Shown: positions 42,455 through 52,290, counted from the first letter of the stretch. The stretch: 64,000 nt of DNA from Firmicutes bacterium UBA2598 (GCA_002339345.1 DDKM01000103.1:1-64000), one strand, 5' to 3'. The notes: generated by a model from the sequence alone, not told the origin. Translations and numbers: made by a program.

Positions 42455-43357
42455 TTACAGGTCCTTGCGGTTATACCCGAAGAAACGTAAATCCCCTTCC
42501 TTCTGGCGCCAGTCCTTCCTCACCTTTACCCATAATTCCAGGAAAATCCTGCTGCCCAGCAAGTGTTCCATGTCCACCCTGGCCCGCTGGCCGATCTCCT
42601 TCAAAAGCTGCCCACCCTTGCCGATGAGGATGCCCTTCTGGGATTCCCGCTCCACATAGATGTTGGCCCCCACATACAACAGACCGGAGGACCGCTCCTC
42701 CACCTGGGCCACCTCCACCGCCACCCCATGGGGAACTTCTTCCCTGGTAAGATGCAATACCTTTTCCCGGATCAATTCCGCCATGACAAACCGCTCCGGC
42801 TGGTCCGTCAGGGCATCGGCAGGATAATACTGGGGGCCCGGCGGTAAATAACCGATGACCAGGGATACCAGGCGATCCAGGTTGTCACCGGTAATGGCGG
42901 ACACCGGCACTACCTCAGCAAAATGGCGCCGCCGGGACATATCATCGATGATGGCCAGCAGCCGGTCCTTTTTTACCAGGTCAGCCTTATTCACCACCAG
43001 GAAGACAGGTGTCTGCACTTCAGACAGCAGGGCAAGGATATACTCTTCCCCCGCCGCCACCTCCGCGCCGGCATCCAGGATATACAGGATAAGGTCCACT
43101 TCCTTCAAGGTCCGCACAGCGGCCTCCACCATGTATTCACCCAGCCGGTGCCTGGGCTTATGCACACCAGGAGTATCGATGAAGACCACCTGGGCATCCT
43201 CCCGGGTGAGTACCGCCTTGATCTTGTTGCGGGTGGTTTGGGGCTTGTCGGACATGATGGCGATTTTGTGCCCCACCAACCGATTAACCAGGGTGGATTT
43301 CCCCACATTGGGCCGCCCCAGGACACATACAAAGCCGGACCGGAACTGGCCACTCAC
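42455..43357 (-). CDS. era: GTPase Era
   Basis: A ribosome-assembly GTPase of 300 residues that binds 16S rRNA. G1 GRPNVGKST, G3 DTPGVH, G4 NKADL and the C-terminal KH domain (GILIGKGGQLLKEIG) are present. GTG at 43357 is preferred: AGGAGG is seven bases upstream and the codon overlaps the cdd stop as GTGA. The ATG two codons earlier sits one base from the SD. Confidence 0.97.
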   Translation of the reverse strand: MSGQFRSGFVCVLGRPNVGKSTLVNRLVGHKIAIMSDKPQTTRNKIKAVLTREDAQVVFIDTPGVHKPRHRLGEYMVEAAVRTLKEVDLILYILDAGAEVAAGEEYILALLSEVQTPVFLVVNKADLVKKDRLLAIIDDMSRRRHFAEVVPVSAITGDNLDRLVSLVIGYLPPGPQYYPADALTDQPERFVMAELIREKVLHLTREEVPHGVAVEVAQVEERSSGLLYVGANIYVERESQKGILIGKGGQLLKEIGQRARVDMEHLLGSRIFLELWVKVRKDWRQKEGDLRFFGYNRKDL

Positions 43358-43767
43358 AGGCATCCCTCCTCTGCCGGTTTACCTGGCCTGAAGACAAAGC
43401 CTGCCGGCAGGAGAACGCTCAGCGGCTCCACCCGGCCGATGCCCTGGAGATTACCCATGACCACAATCATCTCGGAACCAAATTCCGCCAGCACCTGGCG
43501 GCAGGCCCCGCAGGGAACGCAATACCCATTGACATCCGCCACCACCGCCAGGGCTACCAAATCCCTTTCCCCGGCGGATACCGCCTTGGCCACCGCCGTA
43601 CGCTCCGCACAAATGGTAAGCCCGTAGGAAGCGTTTTCGATATTGCAGCCGGTGTAGACATTGCCGCTTCTGGCCTGTACCGCTGCCCCTACTGCAAAAC
43701 CGGAATAGGGAGCATAGGCCATTTCCCTGGCTTGCAAAGCCTTTGCCATCAATTCCTGGTAATCCAA
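43354..43767 (-). CDS. cdd: Cytidine deaminase
   Basis: A homotetrameric zinc enzyme of 137 residues that deaminates cytidine and deoxycytidine. The catalytic CAERTA (Cys, Glu) and PCGACRQVLAEF zinc motif are intact, as is FAVGAAVQ. TTG at 43767 has AGGAGG seven bases upstream and gives the usual N-terminus (DYQELMAKAL); an ATG at 43809 with AAGGA is the alternative and would add 14 residues. Confidence 0.95.
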   Translation of the reverse strand: MDYQELMAKALQAREMAYAPYSGFAVGAAVQARSGNVYTGCNIENASYGLTICAERTAVAKAVSAGERDLVALAVVADVNGYCVPCGACRQVLAEFGSEMIVVMGNLQGIGRVEPLSVLLPAGFVFRPGKPAEEGCL

Positions 43768-43872
43768 ATCCATCCCTCCTATCACCGGATACGCCGTCAC
43801 CTTCATCATGGCCCATGTCCTTAATAATTACCCCGGTGCCCGGAGTTAGTCCGGCGCGCCGGGGTACAGGTT

Positions 43873-44928
43873 CTACTGGAAGGAAATTTTCATGCCTGTG
43901 GGCACCACCTGAAACCAGGTTTGCCCCGGTTTCAAGGCTACCGGCTGGCCTGCGGCGTCCAGGAACATTGTGGGGCTGCGCAGTCCCTCCTTCACCCACC
44001 TGCCGTTGTTAGCCACCCCATCCCGGAAGTACAGGGCCTCCCCCTCCCCTTGGGTGGTGACCGCCAGGCGGCCATCCTTGTCAATGACCTTGGTGGGGGT
44101 GAACTGTACCACAATGTTGGCAGCGCGGAACTGCTCACCGCTGGCACCATCGGTATGGGGCTTCCCACCCTGGAAGCGCAGGTAGGTGCCGCTTTCCGGG
44201 TGGAAGGTATAACTGACCTTGGTTGAACCGAGGGGATAGGGGATGATGATCTCGCGAGCCCCCTCACCCGGCCAGGTAGTTTCGCTAAAGGAATACCCTG
44301 CCTTGACCTCCACCCCCTGGGGCCACCGGCTGGCGGCCATTTCCCACAGGTTGGCGGTGGAGCTGAACAGATTATGGGGCTGTTTACGGTTTTTATCACG
44401 CCAGAAACCATTGGTTATGTAAGTTTCATCCAGGTGAGGGACCTGATGCTCCTTGAAATAACCGATGGTAGCTGGACTTTGGCCCACATGAACGTAGGCT
44501 GCGTTCAATTCAAGGGCCCGATCCACAAAATAGGGGCGGGCGCTGCGGATTGGCCCCACCAACTCCGTCTCGCCGGTATAGAATACCGCCATCAGGCGGG
44601 TGATCCCGCCTTCCACCAGCATCTCGTACACCACATCCGCTGCCGTCACCCCATAGTGGGGGCGTGCCACTGGGGCATTATCCAGCATCACCGCCAGGGG
44701 CATCCGTACCGGCAGGTTATCCACAGGCAGGCCGGTCAGAGGGTTGATGACCTGTACGGGAGAAGGATCGCTAACCCGCTGCGCCTGGACAGGTGGTGTG
44801 CCGGCCTGTGGTGGTGCGGCATCGTGGGATTTGCCGCAACCGGCCAAGGCCACCATTAGGGAAACTATTAGGAGGATTAAGGGTCCTGACCAAATTTTGC
44901 TTGGCAGCTTCGCCTGGAATGGGGGCAA
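43873..44928 (-). CDS. DUF3048 lipoprotein (YerB-like)
   Basis: A protein of 351 residues. It starts with a basic region, a hydrophobic helix and a lipobox LMVALAGC, so it is probably a lipoprotein anchored outside the membrane. The body matches DUF3048 (NPLTGLP, MLDNAPVARPHYGV, GPIRSARPYFVDRAL), found in YerB of B. subtilis. Function unknown. TTG at 44928 has GGAGG seven bases upstream. Confidence 0.85.
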   Translation of the reverse strand: MPPFQAKLPSKIWSGPLILLIVSLMVALAGCGKSHDAAPPQAGTPPVQAQRVSDPSPVQVINPLTGLPVDNLPVRMPLAVMLDNAPVARPHYGVTAADVVYEMLVEGGITRLMAVFYTGETELVGPIRSARPYFVDRALELNAAYVHVGQSPATIGYFKEHQVPHLDETYITNGFWRDKNRKQPHNLFSSTANLWEMAASRWPQGVEVKAGYSFSETTWPGEGAREIIIPYPLGSTKVSYTFHPESGTYLRFQGGKPHTDGASGEQFRAANIVVQFTPTKVIDKDGRLAVTTQGEGEALYFRDGVANNGRWVKEGLRSPTMFLDAAGQPVALKPGQTWFQVVPTGMKISFQ

Positions 44929-44947
44929 GGTCACACCTCCCCTTGGT

Positions 44948-45325
44948 CTACCTTAAAATAAATTGGCGCACCCACTGCAACAGGGGATGCCAGAAAACCA
45001 GCAGTCCCATCGCCACCGAAGCCAGGGCGGCCAGCAGGACCACCCCTGCCGCCAGGTGCTTCACCCGGCGGGCCAGGGGATGGTATGCCGGGCTGACCAG
45101 GTCCACCAACCCCTCCAGGGCTGTATTGACTGTTTCCGCTACCAGTACCAGGGCGATGGCCAGCACCAGCCCCGCCATTTTTACCGGCCCCACCTGCAAC
45201 AGCCACCCGGCCAGCAAAACTGCTCCGGCACAGGCCAGGTGAAAGCGCATATTCCTTTCCAGTTCCACCGCCATCCGGACTCCGTCCAGGGCATCCGCCA
45301 GGCGCCTGCTAAACTTACGTTTCAA
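44948..45325 (-). CDS. dgkA: DgkA-family diacylglycerol/undecaprenol kinase
   Basis: A 125-residue membrane kinase with three helices. The family motif ETVNTALEGLVDL and VKHLAAGVVLLAA supply catalytic Glu and metal site. In Gram-positive bacteria this enzyme phosphorylates undecaprenol for wall synthesis. TTG start with GGGAG nine bases upstream. Confidence 0.93.
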   Translation of the reverse strand: MKRKFSRRLADALDGVRMAVELERNMRFHLACAGAVLLAGWLLQVGPVKMAGLVLAIALVLVAETVNTALEGLVDLVSPAYHPLARRVKHLAAGVVLLAALASVAMGLLVFWHPLLQWVRQFILR

Positions 45326-45331
45326 GGGACA

Positions 45332-45805
45332 TCACTCCCGTGCCAGGCCCAGGCGGCCCAACACCTCTTCTTCCCGCTGCCGCATCTGTATCTCCTGGGC
45401 TTCCTCCTGGTGGTCATAACCCAAAAGGTGCAGCAGGCCATGGACAGCCAGAAAAGCCACCTCCCGCTCCAGGGAGTGTCCAAAGTCTTTGGACTGCTGT
45501 ACGGCGGTTTCCAGGGATATTACCACATCACCCAGCAGTTCCTCCCATTCCGCCGCCTGGTAAGATGGTTCCTCTGCTCCCGTTTCCCGCATGGCAAAGG
45601 ACAAGACATCGGTGGGACAGTCCAGGTGCCGGTAGTTATGGTTCAATTCCCGGATGGCAGCATCATCCACCAGGGTAATACCCACTTCCGCCTCCGGCGA
45701 AACCCCCTCCATGGCCAGCACCTCTGTGGTGACCCTAGCCAGCAGATGTTCCATAGCAGGCGGCACTTCCACCTTATCCTGCCGATTTTGCACGAACAGC
45801 GGCAT
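45332..45805 (-). CDS. ybeY: Endoribonuclease YbeY
   Basis: A 157-residue metallo-RNase needed for 16S rRNA 3' maturation and ribosome quality control. The zinc motif HGLLHLLGYDH is intact, and LNHNYRHLDCPTDVLSF is the family core. ATG at 45805 lies inside the 3' end of the PgpH-type gene (32-base overlap). Followed by dgkA after six bases. Confidence 0.95.
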   Translation of the reverse strand: MPLFVQNRQDKVEVPPAMEHLLARVTTEVLAMEGVSPEAEVGITLVDDAAIRELNHNYRHLDCPTDVLSFAMRETGAEEPSYQAAEWEELLGDVVISLETAVQQSKDFGHSLEREVAFLAVHGLLHLLGYDHQEEAQEIQMRQREEEVLGRLGLARE

Positions 45806-47942
45806 CCTTGGCCTTTCTCCTTTCCATTTCCCGCAGGACATTCTCCGGGTATTCTATCCGGCTGTGGAACATGCCGTTCAAAACCCGAACAAAGGCCTGG
45901 GCAATCAGTTCCAGTTCCCGGAAAGTGAGTTCACTGTTTTCCAACTGCCCATCCTCCAGTTTTTCCTTGATAATCCGGCGCACCATCCCCTCCATGCGAC
46001 CAGGTGATGCCTTTTGCATGGATCGCACCGCAGCTTCCACACTGTCCGCCAGCAGGACAATGGCCGCCTCCTTGCTCTGGGGCCGGGGGGTTTCATAGCG
46101 AAAATCCGCCTCTAAAATGGACTCGGTGCGGTCCTGTTCCATGGCTTTATGGTAGAAATAGGAGATGAGGCCGGTACCGTGATGTTGTTCAATAATTTGT
46201 GTAATCACCTCGGGCAGTTTATGTTCCCTGGCCAGTTCCAACCCATCCTTGACATGGGACGTGATGATCAGGGTACTCAAGGTGGGGGCAAGCTTATCAT
46301 GGGGGTTGTCTACAGCAAACTGGTTCTCGATGAAAAAGTATGGCCGCTTGACTTTGCCAATATCGTGGTAATAGGAACCCACCCTGGCCAGCAGGCCGTT
46401 GGCCCCCACCGCATCGGCGGCCGATTCCGCCATGTTGCCCACCATCACACTGTGATGGTAAGTGCCGGGTGCTTCCATGAGCATTTTTTTCAGCAGTGGA
46501 TGATTAGGATTGGACAACTCCAGCAACCGTACGGAAGTGGTAATCCCAAAGGCGGTCTCCAAAAAGGGTAGGGAACCAATGCACAGGATAGTGGATAAAA
46601 ACCCGTTTGCCACACCCATTAGCGCCCCCACCGACAAGGCCGTCAGGGAGTCCTGCTGGATGAGGCTAAAAGCCATAATGGTACACAGGTTGGCCACAAT
46701 AATGAATACAGACGCCCTGGCCAAATCTCCCCGCTGGCTCAAACCGGATACGCTGTAAACACCGGCCAGGCCGCTCACCACCCCGGCCACAGCGAAGTTG
46801 AATTGCCCGCCGGTAGCCAGGCCGGTGAAAAAGCCCATGATGACGGTACTAAAAATAGCCAACTTGGTATCCAGGAGGATGGCGATTAGCATGGATCCGG
46901 CAGCCACCGGGGCCAGATAACCCACCATGGCCGCCACTTCCGCGTTGCTCCCCAGGTTGATGGCGGCAAATCCCTTGGTAAACACCATGGTGGTGACCAG
47001 TAAAAGCCCCAGCAGCACAAAATGGGACTCCCGGTTATAGATTTCTTTTTTATGCTGGTAAACATACAGCAAAACCAGGACATAGCAAATCAACACCATC
47101 AGAGCCAGGCCGGCCAGGGGTGCGTATGGGGCCCGGGAGCGCAGCTCACCCAGGCGCTGCAAAGCCTCGATGTGGGCTTCGGTGACAATTTCCCCTTGGC
47201 CCACTATTTTTTGATTCTTTTTATAGTCCACAAATACCGGTGTTACCGCTTCTTGGGCCAGCCGGATCATTCTGGCGGTACCTTCCATGTCATAGACCAA
47301 GTTGGGTTGAATGTCCAATGAGCTCAGAATCCCCTTGACGAACACGCCCAGGTGTTCATCCAGGCCCAGGCCGCCCACCTCTTCCATGATCCGTACCCGA
47401 GATGGTTCCACCGCCTCCAGCTGGATGCCGTTACCCATGACCCTGTTAATAATATCCAGGACATCCCTCTCCAGGGCGTCCAGTTTTTCTTCATCCTGGT
47501 CCAGAGCCGCCACCAGGGCGGCAAGGGGTACATTGATGTTACCCAGTTCTTCCTTCAGCCTTTGGGCCTTGGCCCGCATATCTCCGCCATTGGTAGACTT
47601 GACCTGCCGGACGGCGTTGATTTTGGCTGTAAAGGCTGCTCCCAGATCCCGTAATACCGCCTCGTCCACTTTATAGACAGGTTTGACCTGGTTGGCCGCT
47701 TCCTGCCTGGCCAGTTCGGTCTTCACTTCACTGGCATAGTTGATGCTCATCCTGGCCTCAAAATTCCTGGGGCTGGGTTGGCCAACTTCCAAGGAGACAT
47801 TCTTGGGAATGAAGTTGACACCCAAAAGGATAGTGGTGGCACTAAAAAAAACGAAGCCCCACAACAGCCGGCGGACACTCAATTTAACCCACATCCGGTT
47901 AAATGGCTGGTTGATATAGGTTTTCCAGTAATTACGACCCAC
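45774..47942 (-). CDS. PgpH/YqfF-type HD phosphodiesterase (7TM-HD)
   Basis: A 722-residue membrane protein. A signal-anchor helix near residues 28-48, an extracytoplasmic 7TMR-HDED domain (about 50-280), seven membrane helices (about 285-475), then a cytoplasmic HD domain with HHSVMVGNMAE and YYHDIGKVKRPYFF. PgpH members hydrolyse c-di-AMP. GTG start with GGAGG seven bases upstream. It lies between phoH and ybeY, the standard order. Confidence 0.93.
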   Translation of the reverse strand: MGRNYWKTYINQPFNRMWVKLSVRRLLWGFVFFSATTILLGVNFIPKNVSLEVGQPSPRNFEARMSINYASEVKTELARQEAANQVKPVYKVDEAVLRDLGAAFTAKINAVRQVKSTNGGDMRAKAQRLKEELGNINVPLAALVAALDQDEEKLDALERDVLDIINRVMGNGIQLEAVEPSRVRIMEEVGGLGLDEHLGVFVKGILSSLDIQPNLVYDMEGTARMIRLAQEAVTPVFVDYKKNQKIVGQGEIVTEAHIEALQRLGELRSRAPYAPLAGLALMVLICYVLVLLYVYQHKKEIYNRESHFVLLGLLLVTTMVFTKGFAAINLGSNAEVAAMVGYLAPVAAGSMLIAILLDTKLAIFSTVIMGFFTGLATGGQFNFAVAGVVSGLAGVYSVSGLSQRGDLARASVFIIVANLCTIMAFSLIQQDSLTALSVGALMGVANGFLSTILCIGSLPFLETAFGITTSVRLLELSNPNHPLLKKMLMEAPGTYHHSVMVGNMAESAADAVGANGLLARVGSYYHDIGKVKRPYFFIENQFAVDNPHDKLAPTLSTLIITSHVKDGLELAREHKLPEVITQIIEQHHGTGLISYFYHKAMEQDRTESILEADFRYETPRPQSKEAAIVLLADSVEAAVRSMQKASPGRMEGMVRRIIKEKLEDGQLENSELTFRELELIAQAFVRVLNGMFHSRIEYPENVLREMERRKAKDAAVRAKSAG

Positions 47943-47963
47943 CTTGCGTCCTCCCCGAGCAAT

Positions 47964-48920
47964 TTACTGCATCTGGTCGTAGGCCTTGATAATTTGCTGG
48001 ACTAGCGGATGGCGTACCACATCGGCCTCGGTAAGATACTGAAAGGAGATTCCCTTGATTCCCTTGAGTACCCGCTGGACGTCCACCAGGCCGGACACCA
48101 CATCCCGGGGAAGATCAACCTGTGTCACATCCCCGGTGATCACCGCCTTGGAACTGAATCCAATACGCGTTAAAAACATCTTCATCTGTTCAGGCGTGGT
48201 GTTTTGCGCTTCATCCAGGATGATGAAGGAATCATCCAGAGTCCGGCCCCGCATATAAGCCAGGGGGGCAATTTCGATGAGGGTTCGCTCCATGTACTTT
48301 TGGGCTGTATCCAGGCCGAGGACATCGTACAGGCCATCATATAGCGGACGCAGGTAGGGGTTCACCTTTTCCTGCAGGTCCCCGGGGAGGAAACCCAGCT
48401 TTTCACCGGCCTCCACCGCCGGCCGGGCCAGGATAATCCGGCTGACCTCCTTGTTTCGCAAAGCGGCCACCGCCATCACCACCGCCAGGTAGGTTTTACC
48501 TGTTCCGGCAGGCCCAATTCCAAAAACTATGTCGTGGTTTTTAATGGCACGAACATAATTTAGCTGGCCCAGGGTTTTCGGCTTAATTATTTTCCCCCTG
48601 GGTGTTGTGTATATGGTTTCGGAAAGGGCATCGGCCAGACCGGGGCCCCCTTCCCTTTTTATTTGACCGAGGGCGTAATTGATCGTTCCCATGTTAATGG
48701 GAGTCCCCATCCTTGCCAGTGCCGCCAGTTCTTGAAAAAGATTGCCCACCAAGGCCACCTTTTCCGGCATACCGGTGATAATGACCTCATTCCCCCTGGC
48801 CACAATTTTGGCTTCACTCTTTTCCTGGATATAGCGCAGGTGTTCGTCATGCCGGCCGAAAACCTCCGCCGCCTCGCCATTGGATCCAAGGTTAATGCGC
48901 ACTTCCGCGGTATTGGTCAA
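47964..48920 (-). CDS. phoH: PhoH-family ATPase
   Basis: A 318-residue cytoplasmic P-loop protein (YbeZ/PhoL). Walker A GPAGTGKTY (about residues 138-146), ARPAVEAGEKLGFLPGDLQEKV, and the Walker B region DDSFIILDEAQNTTPEQ are typical; the N-terminal KH-like part is shorter. Partner of YbeY in RNA metabolism. TTG start at the family N-terminus with G-run 12 bases upstream, so the exact start is less certain. Confidence 0.93.
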   Translation of the reverse strand: MTNTAEVRINLGSNGEAAEVFGRHDEHLRYIQEKSEAKIVARGNEVIITGMPEKVALVGNLFQELAALARMGTPINMGTINYALGQIKREGGPGLADALSETIYTTPRGKIIKPKTLGQLNYVRAIKNHDIVFGIGPAGTGKTYLAVVMAVAALRNKEVSRIILARPAVEAGEKLGFLPGDLQEKVNPYLRPLYDGLYDVLGLDTAQKYMERTLIEIAPLAYMRGRTLDDSFIILDEAQNTTPEQMKMFLTRIGFSSKAVITGDVTQVDLPRDVVSGLVDVQRVLKGIKGISFQYLTEADVVRHPLVQQIIKAYDQMQ

Positions 48921-49008
48921 TGTTGATGTAAACCCCCCATAGGCAGATATTCACAAATCAATTATAGCGGGATAAACCACCGCCCACAACCATCAACATA
49001 TGCCACCT

Positions 49009-50238
49009 TTACCTGTTTGGGGTGATAGGAAGCACCATACCGATATCCTCCAAGGTTTCCACCAGTACCCTTACCCTGGTGGTCCCTTCCCGGGAAGGGA
49101 CCACCTGCACCTGGCGGTCCACCACCTTCGCCCCTTCCGGCAGTTCAGCCATGATCCTTTCCGTGGCCACCCGGGCTGCCTGTTCAGCAGCACCCGCCGC
49201 CCCCATTTCCGTGGTCCGCATTTCCACTTCATGGTAGGTTGATTTAACTAGTTCGACGGTGAGGGGCAAATTCCTCCACCGAGGGAGGTAACTGAACTCT
49301 TCAAAGACGCGATAGGCCTGGTAGGACATGCGGGGCTTTTTTAAGATCACTTCTTTGTAGTTTAGTCTTATGCTCCATTGGGAGGTTTTGCGCCCTGTCG
49401 GTTTTTCCTCCACCAGGCTATGGGGATACTCTGCCACTGCCTCGTACCATACCCGGGCCCGCACAACTCCCCGGGCCCGTACATAACGGGTAGGCTGTGA
49501 TGGGGAGGTGCCTTTCGGTACAGATGGGGGCTGTGGGCTCACTGCACCGCTGATTAACACCTGCCCCCTTTGCACCGTCTGTCCCTCAGTAACAACTGGT
49601 TCACCCATCAGCACCAGGATCTCCTGCACCACCCCATCCCGGGTAGCCACCACATGGGCTGGAAGCCGCTTGTCCAGTTCAGGGGGAATCAACACCCTTT
49701 CCACCACCTGGATCCTGGCTCTGGTCCCATGGATTTCCACTCCTGTCCAGGCTAGCAAAGGGAACTGGTCTTCCAGCTGTATTTTCACATGGTCAACATC
49801 AACCTTGTTCCGCCAAACCCCCGGTCGCAATCCTGCCCTGGCCGCCCTTTCCCTGATCTCCTCCTCCTTGACCAGGCTCAACCCTTCCGGTGCGGTGACA
49901 TCCACAAACCAGATAAAGGAGGTAGCCAGGTACAACATCAAGACAAACAGGGTGGCGCCGGCCACCATGGTGGAACGCCGGCGAAAATGGGCGATGGTAA
50001 AGGGGATTCCCCCCTTGTGGGTGATCCTAACCCGACAGCTGGTCTGCCGTACCAGGGGCCGCAGGAAACGGAAGGAGTGCGGATGGGTTTTCATCACCAC
50101 CAGATCACCGGGTTGCCTGGCGATGTCCCACAGGCGAATACCTCGGCATAAGGCCAAGTTAATCAGCCTCTCCACCCCGGCCCCCTGCACTTGGATGACA
50201 ATGTATCCACGGAGGTATTCCCACCGGTTACTAACCAC
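49009..50238 (-). CDS. yqfD: Sporulation protein YqfD
   Basis: A 409-residue protein that in Bacillus is needed at an intermediate stage of sporulation. The N-terminal cytoplasmic part (WEYLRGYIVIQVQGAGVERLIN) and one membrane helix near residues 92-112 precede a large outer domain with a hydrophobic-core POTRA-like LRPGVW.NKVDVD segment. The adjacent yqfC confirms the call. GTG start, GAGGAG close upstream. Confidence 0.92.
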   Translation of the reverse strand: MVSNRWEYLRGYIVIQVQGAGVERLINLALCRGIRLWDIARQPGDLVVMKTHPHSFRFLRPLVRQTSCRVRITHKGGIPFTIAHFRRRSTMVAGATLFVLMLYLATSFIWFVDVTAPEGLSLVKEEEIRERAARAGLRPGVWRNKVDVDHVKIQLEDQFPLLAWTGVEIHGTRARIQVVERVLIPPELDKRLPAHVVATRDGVVQEILVLMGEPVVTEGQTVQRGQVLISGAVSPQPPSVPKGTSPSQPTRYVRARGVVRARVWYEAVAEYPHSLVEEKPTGRKTSQWSIRLNYKEVILKKPRMSYQAYRVFEEFSYLPRWRNLPLTVELVKSTYHEVEMRTTEMGAAGAAEQAARVATERIMAELPEGAKVVDRQVQVVPSREGTTRVRVLVETLEDIGMVLPITPNR

Positions 50239-50265
50239 AACTCCTCACCCTGTTCCCCTGTACAC

Positions 50266-50568
50266 TTAAACTTCAAAGGCAATGGACTGGATGTAGCCAT
50301 CCAGGATGATTTCATCTGTCAGGATGTTGCGTACTACCAGGTCATGGCCGCTAATGACCAGTTCACCGGAACTGATACTAACCCTGACCTTCACAGGAGT
50401 ATATTCGATGAGCCCCCGGTGGTTTTCCACTTGGACCCGCATCTGGCCCACCAGCATGATCCTGGGCAGATCCAGCATTACTTCCGGCGGCAGTTCCAGC
50501 AAATCCGTCAGGGAACGCCTGATACGCCGGCTCCTTTGCTCCGCAATTTTCCTGTGCCGGGTTCCCAC
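50266..50568 (-). CDS. yqfC: Sporulation protein YqfC
   Basis: A protein of 100 residues in the YabP/YqfC family. The conserved LELPPEVMLDLPRIMLVGQMRVQVENHRG segment (quoted in part: LELPPEVMLDLPRIMLVG) and GHDLVVRNILTDEIILDGYIQSI are present. GTG at 50568 has AAGGAG nine bases upstream; the ATG three codons earlier overlaps the SD. Cotranscribed with yqfD. Confidence 0.9.
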   Translation of the reverse strand: MGTRHRKIAEQRSRRIRRSLTDLLELPPEVMLDLPRIMLVGQMRVQVENHRGLIEYTPVKVRVSISSGELVISGHDLVVRNILTDEIILDGYIQSIAFEV

Positions 50569-50635
50569 AGCCCCCATCTCCTTTCCCCCCGCTAACTATT
50601 GTTATGCCATCCATTCCCCATTCAGAAGAAAATTT

Positions 50636-50660
50636 GGGAGACCGCTCCAGACGGTCTCCC
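50636..50660 (-). terminator. Terminator after the floA operon
   Basis: GGGAGACCG and CGGTCTCCC around a seven-base loop; the minus strand continues AAATTTTCTTC. It separates the nfeD-floA transcript from yqfC-yqfD. Confidence 0.7.
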
Positions 50661-50692
50661 ATTGGTTGATTATCTTTTATTGTAATAGTGGA

Positions 50693-51220
50693 TTAATGCC
50701 GCCCCCTGGCCAGCCGGCGGCGGGCCCTTGGCGGCCCAAGCACCTCCGCCATCACCACCGACCGGAGCAAATCATCGGCACCAAGGGGAAGCCCTAAGGC
50801 CAACTGCCCGAGTAACGGCTGGCCAGTGTTGAATTTCTCCCATGCCGGCTGCCTGGGTTCCTCCTCTCCATCACCCGGCAGGCTGCCGCGAGGCACCCTG
50901 GCCAGGTCGGTGCCAAACCCCTCGGTGCTCTTGAAATCATCCATGTCGGTATCCCTGGCACCGGAAGGTGCAGCAGCTACAGGCTTCTCTCCTTCTTCCT
51001 CCTCCAACATCTCCCAGATAAAGGGCGGCAGGGGCGGAAAATCCCGCGGAAAGGGACCCGGCGCCGGCAGTGGTTGCTGTTGCTCCTGCTGGGTAACCGG
51101 GGGTTGCAGCGGCGGCCGTTGCACCGGCGGCTGCGGCCGCCGGTTTTGCTTGCGCTGGGTTTCCCCCAGGGCCCGCATCAGGATGAACAAAGCGAAGGCG
51201 ATTACAGCAAATAGGTCCAA
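50693..51220 (-). CDS. Proline-rich membrane-anchored protein of unknown function
   Basis: A 175-residue protein. One N-terminal hydrophobic helix (LFAVIAFALFILMRALG), then a Pro/Gln-rich stretch (residues 25-65), an acidic patch (EEEEGEKP), and a basic end (RARRRLARG). No domain recognised. It follows floA after 18 bases, so it may act with the flotillin/NfeD membrane proteins. TTG start with GGGG seven bases upstream. Confidence 0.6.
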   Translation of the reverse strand: MDLFAVIAFALFILMRALGETQRKQNRRPQPPVQRPPLQPPVTQQEQQQPLPAPGPFPRDFPPLPPFIWEMLEEEEGEKPVAAAPSGARDTDMDDFKSTEGFGTDLARVPRGSLPGDGEEEPRQPAWEKFNTGQPLLGQLALGLPLGADDLLRSVVMAEVLGPPRARRRLARGRH

Positions 51221-51238
51221 GGGATCACCCCTTCCCCT

Positions 51239-52255
51239 TTATTCTTCCTTGTTTTCCTTGACTCCGCTCTGACCGGGGCGTCCTTCGGAAGCGGTTACCC
51301 TGGCGATGCCATCACGCATCTGGGTGTCAGCCAGGATATTCTGCATGTTGTAATAATCCATCACACCCAGCCTGCCTTCCCTAAGGGCAGCAGCCATGGC
51401 CCTGGGTACCTCTGCTTCTGCTTCCACCACCTTAGCCCGCATTTCCTGCACCGCCGCCTTCATTTCCTGTTCCCTGGCGACAGCCATCGCCCGGCGTTCT
51501 TCCGCCTTGGCCTGGGCGATGCGCTTGTCCGCCTCCGCCTGATCGGTCTGCAGTTGGGCACCGATGTTGCGCCCTACGTCCACATCCGCAATATCTATGG
51601 AAAGGATCTCGAAGGCGGTACCGGCATCCAGCCCCTTGTTCAAAACGGTCTGGGAAATACGGTCGGGGTTTTCCAGCACCTCCTTGTGGGTTTCCGCCGA
51701 GCCGACGGTGGTAACGATACCTTCACCCACCCGGGCGATGATGGTTTCCTGCCCTGCACCACCAACCAAACGATCGATATTGGCCCGCACCGTTACCCGG
51801 GCTTTAACCCGCACTTCAATGCCATCCTTGGCCACTGCAGCAACGATAGGTGTTTCGATAACCTTGGGGTTAACGCTCATTTGCACCGCTTCCAGTACAT
51901 TCCGGCCAGCCAGGTCAATAGCCGCTGCTCGCTCAAAGGCCAGGGGAATATTGGCCCGTTCGGCGGCAATGAGGGCATCCACCACCCGGTCCACATTACC
52001 ACCGGCCAGGTAGTGGGCTTCCAGCTGGTTGACGGAAACGGTAAGGCCAGCCTTGTCTGCTTTAATGAGGGGATTGACAATGCGAGAGGGGATGACCCGC
52101 CGCAGGCGCATGCCCACCAGGGTGAAAATGCCAACCCTTACTCCCGCCGCCAGGGCGGAAATCCATAGCCCTACCGGGATGAAGGTAAAGATGATCATAA
52201 TGGCCATCAATCCCAGTACCACAAACACCAACATTGTTAAGGCCGCCAGTTCCAT
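51239..52255 (-). CDS. floA: Flotillin-like protein FloA
   Basis: A protein of 338 residues that organises functional membrane microdomains. An N-terminal membrane hairpin (residues 5-45) is followed by the family core VNPLIKADKAGLTVSVNQLEAHYLAGGNVD (in part), repeats with RVGEGIVTTVGSA and a coiled coil rich in Ala-Glu (REQEMKAAVQEMRAK). ATG at 52255 is chosen; GTG codons upstream share the SD region. It pairs with the NfeD-type protease gene just upstream. Confidence 0.93.
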   Translation of the reverse strand: MELAALTMLVFVVLGLMAIMIIFTFIPVGLWISALAAGVRVGIFTLVGMRLRRVIPSRIVNPLIKADKAGLTVSVNQLEAHYLAGGNVDRVVDALIAAERANIPLAFERAAAIDLAGRNVLEAVQMSVNPKVIETPIVAAVAKDGIEVRVKARVTVRANIDRLVGGAGQETIIARVGEGIVTTVGSAETHKEVLENPDRISQTVLNKGLDAGTAFEILSIDIADVDVGRNIGAQLQTDQAEADKRIAQAKAEERRAMAVAREQEMKAAVQEMRAKVVEAEAEVPRAMAAALREGRLGVMDYYNMQNILADTQMRDGIARVTASEGRPGQSGVKENKEE

Positions 52256-52290
52256 TACATTGAACACCTCCACATTTTTGTTCTGTTACT

